Shown here piece by piece: positions 60,801 through 64,000 of a stretch of DNA of 64,000 bases. The notes under the pieces were generated by a model that saw only the letters and a list, made by a program, of their open reading frames with translations, was not told the DNA's origin and did not search any database. The DNA is taken from positions 62,001-126,000 of the forward strand of contig CBCTHE010000003.1 in NCBI GenBank assembly GCA_965146665.1. The letters are read 5' to 3'. The stretch is from Ructibacterium sp965146665. GTDB taxonomy: Bacteria > Bacillota > Clostridia > Monoglobales > Monoglobaceae. Numbering within the stretch: the stretch's first letter is position 1; every line of letters starts with the position of its first letter. Both the position numbers and the translations under genes were made by a program.

Positions 60801-63800
60801 AGGAGGAAAATTTCTACGGCTCTCCCATGAGCATCGTGCTTTACCGAAACAGAAGTGGTGAGACGATCTCGCAGGACTTTCTATCCCAGCTTGACCCTCC
60901 ACCGCAGGACTTCCGAGTGGAGGACTTTGTTCCCAATCCTGAACGCCTGATGGCACAGGCAAAGAACCTGATTAACGAGTTTTGCGTTCAGGAGTATAGC
61001 TCTGAGGCAGACTTCTCAGACCTGTCGAGAGTGGGGATTGCCTACACGACCATCACTGACAAGGAGTTGGAGGTTCAGATCGAGGTTGACCTTATTCACT
61101 ACCAGATAAAGACCTTAGTCGAGAATCAGATTGTCCGGTTCACCGAGTACAAAAGCCTTGAGTATATGGTAGAGCATGGTCTGACCGGCTTGAGCTTTGA
61201 CGACCTTGTTTCCGTTCCCGATAGGCTGCTCACCCACTTCCTTGAGGAAGATGAACCTGATGAGGTTGACGATTTCAGCGACATCGACCCTGAGCTGATT
61301 CGTATGCAGTTTGAAAGCGATGAGCCAAGTCCCTTTGTGGAACAGGTTATGGCTGATGTGGAACGCCTTACAGCAGCGGAGCAGGAGCCTGAGCCGGAAT
61401 TAGAGCCAGAACCTAAGCCGGAGCTAAAACCCTCGTGGGAGCAGAAACGGACGAAGGTTCAGACCTTTGATCTGCATCCTGACATTCCGATGTCGGAACG
61501 CCACACCTTTGATCTTGCCAATAACAGGGTCGAGGAAGTAAACAAGAAAGAGCGCTTTCACAGGAACTATGCGGCAATAACGGTATTGAAAAAATGCCAA
61601 AGCGAAAACCGTTTTGCCACACCCGAAGAACAGATTATTCTGTCGAAGTATGTCGGCTGGGGCGGTATCCCAGAGGTCTTTGATGAGGGTGCAGGTTCTT
61701 GGCAGACCGAATATGCGATGTTGAAAAACATCCTGACACCGGATGAATATAGCTCTGCCAGAGGGAGCGTTCTGACAGCGTTTTACACGCCGCCAGAGGT
61801 AATTACCGGCATCTACAAGGTGATGGAGCGCATGGGCTTTCGGGAGGGAAATATCCTTGAACCCTCCTGCGGCATCGGTAACTTTATCGGCATGCTGCCG
61901 CAGGAAATGCAGCAGGCAAAGGTGTACGGCGTGGAGATCGACACCATCTCGGCGGCAATCGCCCAGCAGCTCTATCAACGCACCTCGATTGCCGCTCAGC
62001 CCTTTGAAGAAGCAAATATTCCTGACAGCTTCTTTGATGCTGTTGTGGGAAATGTGCCTTTCGGGGACTTTCGGCTTGCTGATAAGCGATACGACAAGCA
62101 CCATTTTCTAATCCATGACTATTTCTTTGCAAAATCCCTCGACAAGCTCCGCCCCGGCGGTGTAATGGCGCTGGTGACGAGCAAGGGAACGATGGACAAG
62201 GCAAGTCCAGAGGTACGGAAGTATATCGCACAAAGGGCAGATCTGCTCGGAGCAATCCGGTTGCCGAACAACACATTCAAAGGTAATGCCGGTACTGAGG
62301 TCGTGTCAGACATTCTCATTTTGCAGAAGAGAGACCGGCTAATTGACCTTGAACCGGATTGGGTGCATCTGGACACTGACGAGAACGGCGTGAAGATGAA
62401 CGCCTATTTTGTGCAGCACCCTGAGATGATTTTGGGCGAAGTCAAGATGGTGTCCGGTAGGTTTGGAGAAGAGATGACGGTTGTTCCCTTTGAGGGAAGC
62501 GACCTCGGCAGTCTGCTTGATGAGGCGGCTGCAAACATTCATGGTGAGATTACTGAGTATGCAGTAGATGAAGAACTGTCCGAAGAGGATACCTCTATTC
62601 CAGCAGACCCCAGCGTCCGCAATTTCTCCTATACGGTGCTGGACGATACGGTCTATTATCGTGAAAACTCCCGAATGACGCCGGTGACACTCTCTGCCAC
62701 CGCAAAGAATCGGGTTAAAGGCATGATTCAGATCAGGGACAGTGTGAGACAGCTCCTTGAGATGCAGACAGAGGGGTATCCTGATGAGCCTGTTAAGGCA
62801 GAGCAGGAGCGGCTCAATCGTCTCTATGACAGCTTTACCGCAAAATACGGGCTGATAAACAGCCGAGCCAATGTGTCCGCTTTTTCTCAGGACAGCTCCT
62901 TTTCCCTGATTTCCGCTCTTGAAATTCTGGACGAGGAACAGAATCTTGAGCGCAAAGCAGACATCTTTACCAAGCGCACAATAAAGCCTCATATGCCGGT
63001 TACTTCGGTAGATACAGCGAGTGAAGCGCTGGCTGTGTCGTTGGGTGAAAAGGCTCGGATTGACATGGAGTATATGTGTTCGCTCTGCGGCAAGACGGAA
63101 GAGGAAGTCTACGAGGACTTAAAGGGAGTTATCTTCCTGAACCCCATGTACGGATATGGAACGGCAACAGAGCCGAAATACCTGATGGCGGATGAGTACC
63201 TGTCCGGCAATGTGAGGGAGAAGCTGGCGTGGGCGAAACGCTCCGCTGAGGTTTATCCAGATGACTTCACAGTGCATGTGGAAGCGCTGGAAAAGGTGCA
63301 GCCGAAAGACCTGACCGCCAGTGAAATCTTTGTGCGGCTCGGTACAACTTGGGTGCCGCCGGAGATTATTCAGCAATTCATCTTTGAGTTTCTGGATACG
63401 CCCCGATATGCTCAATGGAACATCAAGGTTCACTATTCGCAGTTTTCCAGTGAGTGGAACATTGAGGGAAAAAGCACCGACCGCAGCAATGTCAAAGCCT
63501 ACACCACTTATGGCACCAGACGCATCAACGCTTACAAGATCATTGAGGAAACGCTGAACCTGAAAGATGTCCGTATCTTTGACTATGTGGAGGATGCGGA
63601 TGGTAAGAAAAAGGCGGTTCTCAATGCAAAAGAGACCGCTATCGCACAGGCGAAGCAGGAGCAGATCAAGCAGGGCTTTCAGGATTGGGTTTGGCAAGAT
63701 GCCGACCGAAGAGAGCTGCTCTGCAAGATTTACAACGAGAAGTTCAACTCCACAAGACCCAGAGAGTATGACGGAAGCCATATCGTTTTCTCCGGTATGA

Positions 63801-64000
63801 ATCCCGAAATAGAGCTGCGGGAGCATCAGAAAAACGCTGTAGCTCACATTCTCTATGGCGGTAATACCCTGTTGGCACACGCCGTGGGCGCAGGAAAAAC
63901 CTACGAGATGACCGCAGCGGCGATGGAATCCAAACGGCTCGGTCTGTGCAGCAAATCTCTGTTTGTTGTCCCGAACCACCTGACCGAACAGTGGGCGGCT
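57884..64000 (+). CDS. Giant N6-adenine methylase/SNF2 helicase protein of ICE type (3' end beyond window)
   Basis: An uninterrupted frame of 2,039 codons that runs off the window. The N-terminus (about 1-275) begins MARKYDLISELYNRTAKRVV, with LLIFAQRPDATAVLEIERWN, as in ArdC-like and LPD-type ICE proteins. Residues 278-395 are low-complexity, rich in Gly, Glu and Ala, and overlap tnpV in another frame. A methylase domain follows, with ILEPSCGIGNFIG (SAM site, about 1323) and GNVPFGDF (catalytic NPPF-type motif, about 1389). The SNF2 helicase begins near 2000, with HAVGAGKTYEMT (Walker A) and LFVVPNHLTEQW. It probably protects or remodels transferred DNA. AAAGGAGG precedes the ATG at 57884. 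Confidence 0.88.
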   Translation, partial: MARKYDLISELYNRTAKRVVGNPESWQQFLDSACRNFKLRFDEQLLIFAQRPDATAVLEIERWNEGFGRWVNRGARGIAVFEDSDRSHQRLKHYFDVSDTHPSRYSRPVPIWQMEPEYEAEVIETLESTFGTLSEKDTLEAAILSAAKNAVEDNIPDYERDLLYTVRDSFLEELDEDMVTAMYRKVVRNSVAYMLMSRLGLDTGDYFERSDFEDIINFNTGETMNALGFATSDIAEMALTEIARTINSLNRKNRIIAGRAQGGYNDGVEITKERGSEHERSQLHDAGGLPAPEPEAAGAAGSNFGQVRRAEEEIPEGASSSVVLQSADELQAGGTSGGGRAEGDLDGGNAGASDGGQAGRDRASESGGHDGLGSEDEQSEELSAGDRVGGSGLRLSWHERSDEDKTIPFLGSDDDVNAILLATPHLKKSKALIRDFLEGKPDEHTRTDFIKECFNNDYTEVILDDGRRMGYKTYENVLHLWEGSYLSRTKQAYYDWGVIAAHFEGLRLLGELQDNMKPLPSMEGQQETLALAEEKSSAFSFSQEIIDAVLTRGSNVEEGKFRIYEQFQKSLSAKENIDFLKKEYGWGGIYPVITGTGIDEQHDGKGITLQRGFGEHDPRITLKWDKVEKRIAELIRLDRYLNPKEVELYPAWLAKQEERRQEQRERQAVREVLNTAPQAQEPVPEPEPEPASHYEYHLGDKVYFGADEFEILSLSGDRVLLYDTKFPLFQREETREDFERKVQENPLNDHLKVRDSEIATVPSDTPKKEIPEADDRFHVVELDRGYQTAYGIWDDEHNSEYVDEEGVSEEFLSEWEANAYAEKLNTAWREQPVQEKPSQIQEYSRIKEENPASVLLYQNGDSFVAYHEDAKVLGDFLGIAPSTQELAETLEAPIQIPSARLQLFINLLNDRGIDVAVSTLEDGKRATRNIVSTSKDDPVESQPVGRIDYLGTNGAVGESIEYTSEYQFLKDIKEENFYGSPMSIVLYRNRSGETISQDFLSQLDPPPQDFRVEDFVPNPERLMAQAKNLINEFCVQEYSSEADFSDLSRVGIAYTTITDKELEVQIEVDLIHYQIKTLVENQIVRFTEYKSLEYMVEHGLTGLSFDDLVSVPDRLLTHFLEEDEPDEVDDFSDIDPELIRMQFESDEPSPFVEQVMADVERLTAAEQEPEPELEPEPKPELKPSWEQKRTKVQTFDLHPDIPMSERHTFDLANNRVEEVNKKERFHRNYAAITVLKKCQSENRFATPEEQIILSKYVGWGGIPEVFDEGAGSWQTEYAMLKNILTPDEYSSARGSVLTAFYTPPEVITGIYKVMERMGFREGNILEPSCGIGNFIGMLPQEMQQAKVYGVEIDTISAAIAQQLYQRTSIAAQPFEEANIPDSFFDAVVGNVPFGDFRLADKRYDKHHFLIHDYFFAKSLDKLRPGGVMALVTSKGTMDKASPEVRKYIAQRADLLGAIRLPNNTFKGNAGTEVVSDILILQKRDRLIDLEPDWVHLDTDENGVKMNAYFVQHPEMILGEVKMVSGRFGEEMTVVPFEGSDLGSLLDEAAANIHGEITEYAVDEELSEEDTSIPADPSVRNFSYTVLDDTVYYRENSRMTPVTLSATAKNRVKGMIQIRDSVRQLLEMQTEGYPDEPVKAEQERLNRLYDSFTAKYGLINSRANVSAFSQDSSFSLISALEILDEEQNLERKADIFTKRTIKPHMPVTSVDTASEALAVSLGEKARIDMEYMCSLCGKTEEEVYEDLKGVIFLNPMYGYGTATEPKYLMADEYLSGNVREKLAWAKRSAEVYPDDFTVHVEALEKVQPKDLTASEIFVRLGTTWVPPEIIQQFIFEFLDTPRYAQWNIKVHYSQFSSEWNIEGKSTDRSNVKAYTTYGTRRINAYKIIEETLNLKDVRIFDYVEDADGKKKAVLNAKETAIAQAKQEQIKQGFQDWVWQDADRRELLCKIYNEKFNSTRPREYDGSHIVFSGMNPEIELREHQKNAVAHILYGGNTLLAHAVGAGKTYEMTAAAMESKRLGLCSKSLFVVPNHLTEQWAA
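58716..59069 (+). CDS. tnpV: TnpV family protein nested inside the giant gene in another frame
   Basis: A 117-residue protein matching the TnpV family of transposon-encoded proteins: MSEVSYTMQGDYQLPNLKLPE at the start (shown here in part), RKKYLKEHHRVLYYNLL, LVRQMADKQGVTERLKAEDMM and WVRKMNNLRNSAQEIVL at the end. It lies entirely inside the methylase-helicase gene, in the frame one base ahead of it. AAAGGGG lies 8 nt before its ATG, so it can be translated on its own. Its function is unclear; the family is found with transposases and ICE genes. Confidence 0.85.
   Translation: MSEVSYTMQGDYQLPNLKLPEQPEVTLGKYAGLRKKYLKEHHRVLYYNLLTSCKLEEHLAEVEQRATSMEEMLVRQMADKQGVTERLKAEDMMAWVRKMNNLRNSAQEIVLAEVVYA

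Larger units (their letters stand above)
48734..64000 (+). mobile_element. Left part of an integrative conjugative element (ICE)
   Basis: From just after lysS to the end of the window the genes are of ICE type: repeat cluster, tandem terminators, long leader, parA-parB, SLH protein, stalk-domain protein, small unknowns, and the methylase-SNF2 giant with nested tnpV. Relaxase, coupling protein, T4SS genes and integrase are not in the window and should lie to the right. The order parA, parB and methylase-helicase resembles Tn1549-like and other gut Firmicutes ICEs. Confidence 0.8.

Overview
The window looks like a chromosomal contig from a spore-forming Clostridia species of the gut type, most likely Oscillospiraceae (relatives of Oscillibacter, Flavonifractor or Intestinimonas). 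This placement is an inference. It rests on roughly balanced base composition, Firmicutes-style ribosome binding sites, sporulation-type genes (SpoIID-like amidase enhancer, LysM-GH18 spore hydrolase, PdaB-like deacetylase), the PucR-FtsE-FtsX-M23-S41 gene order, and an ICE of a kind common in gut Firmicutes. No rRNA, tRNA or CRISPR array was seen.

1-7.4 kb: housekeeping genes on the + strand. These are the signal peptidase I tail, ylqF/rbgA, rnhB-yraN-dipeptidase (overlapping stops and starts), an aspartate aminotransferase, purB and proC, followed by a TetR regulator on the - strand. 7.5-13.4 kb: an MMPL/RND transporter whose last codons overlap a large GLUG-repeat, coiled-coil, membrane-anchored protein. 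13.4-16.1 kb: a LytTR response regulator, a 560-bp intergenic region that looks like structured RNA, a DUF6514-type gene behind a perfect promoter, and a cytidylate-kinase-like protein. 16.1-20.8 kb: spoIID-like, rpsF-ssb-rpsR, two small membrane proteins and the spore hydrolase.

21.1-26.0 kb: a five-gene operon, Gfo/Idh/MocA - TIM-barrel isomerase - Gfo/Idh/MocA - TIM-barrel isomerase - ThuA. This composition fits an oxidation-elimination-hydration-reduction route for glycosides. 26-35.8 kb: folC, a ComEC-like MBL lipoprotein, a yybP-ykoY (Mn2+) riboswitch controlling a P-type cation ATPase, malQ, an ABC exporter and ilvE. 36-40.7 kb: a double-OB SSB-like protein, a tail-anchored protein, and a PdaB-like gene broken exactly where a large serine recombinase begins, followed by element cargo and an amidase remnant. 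40.7-48.7 kb: PucR regulator, ftsE, ftsX, M23 peptidase, S41 protease, an unknown gene, greA and lysS.

48.7-64 kb (runs off the end): the leading part of an integrative conjugative element inserted directly after lysS. It holds repeat clusters at the junction, tandem terminators, a long structured leader, parA-parB, an SLH/Cys-repeat surface protein, a stalk-domain protein, several small ICE genes, and a more than 2,000-residue methylase/SNF2-helicase gene. A tnpV gene is nested in that gene in another reading frame, which is the most unusual single observation here.
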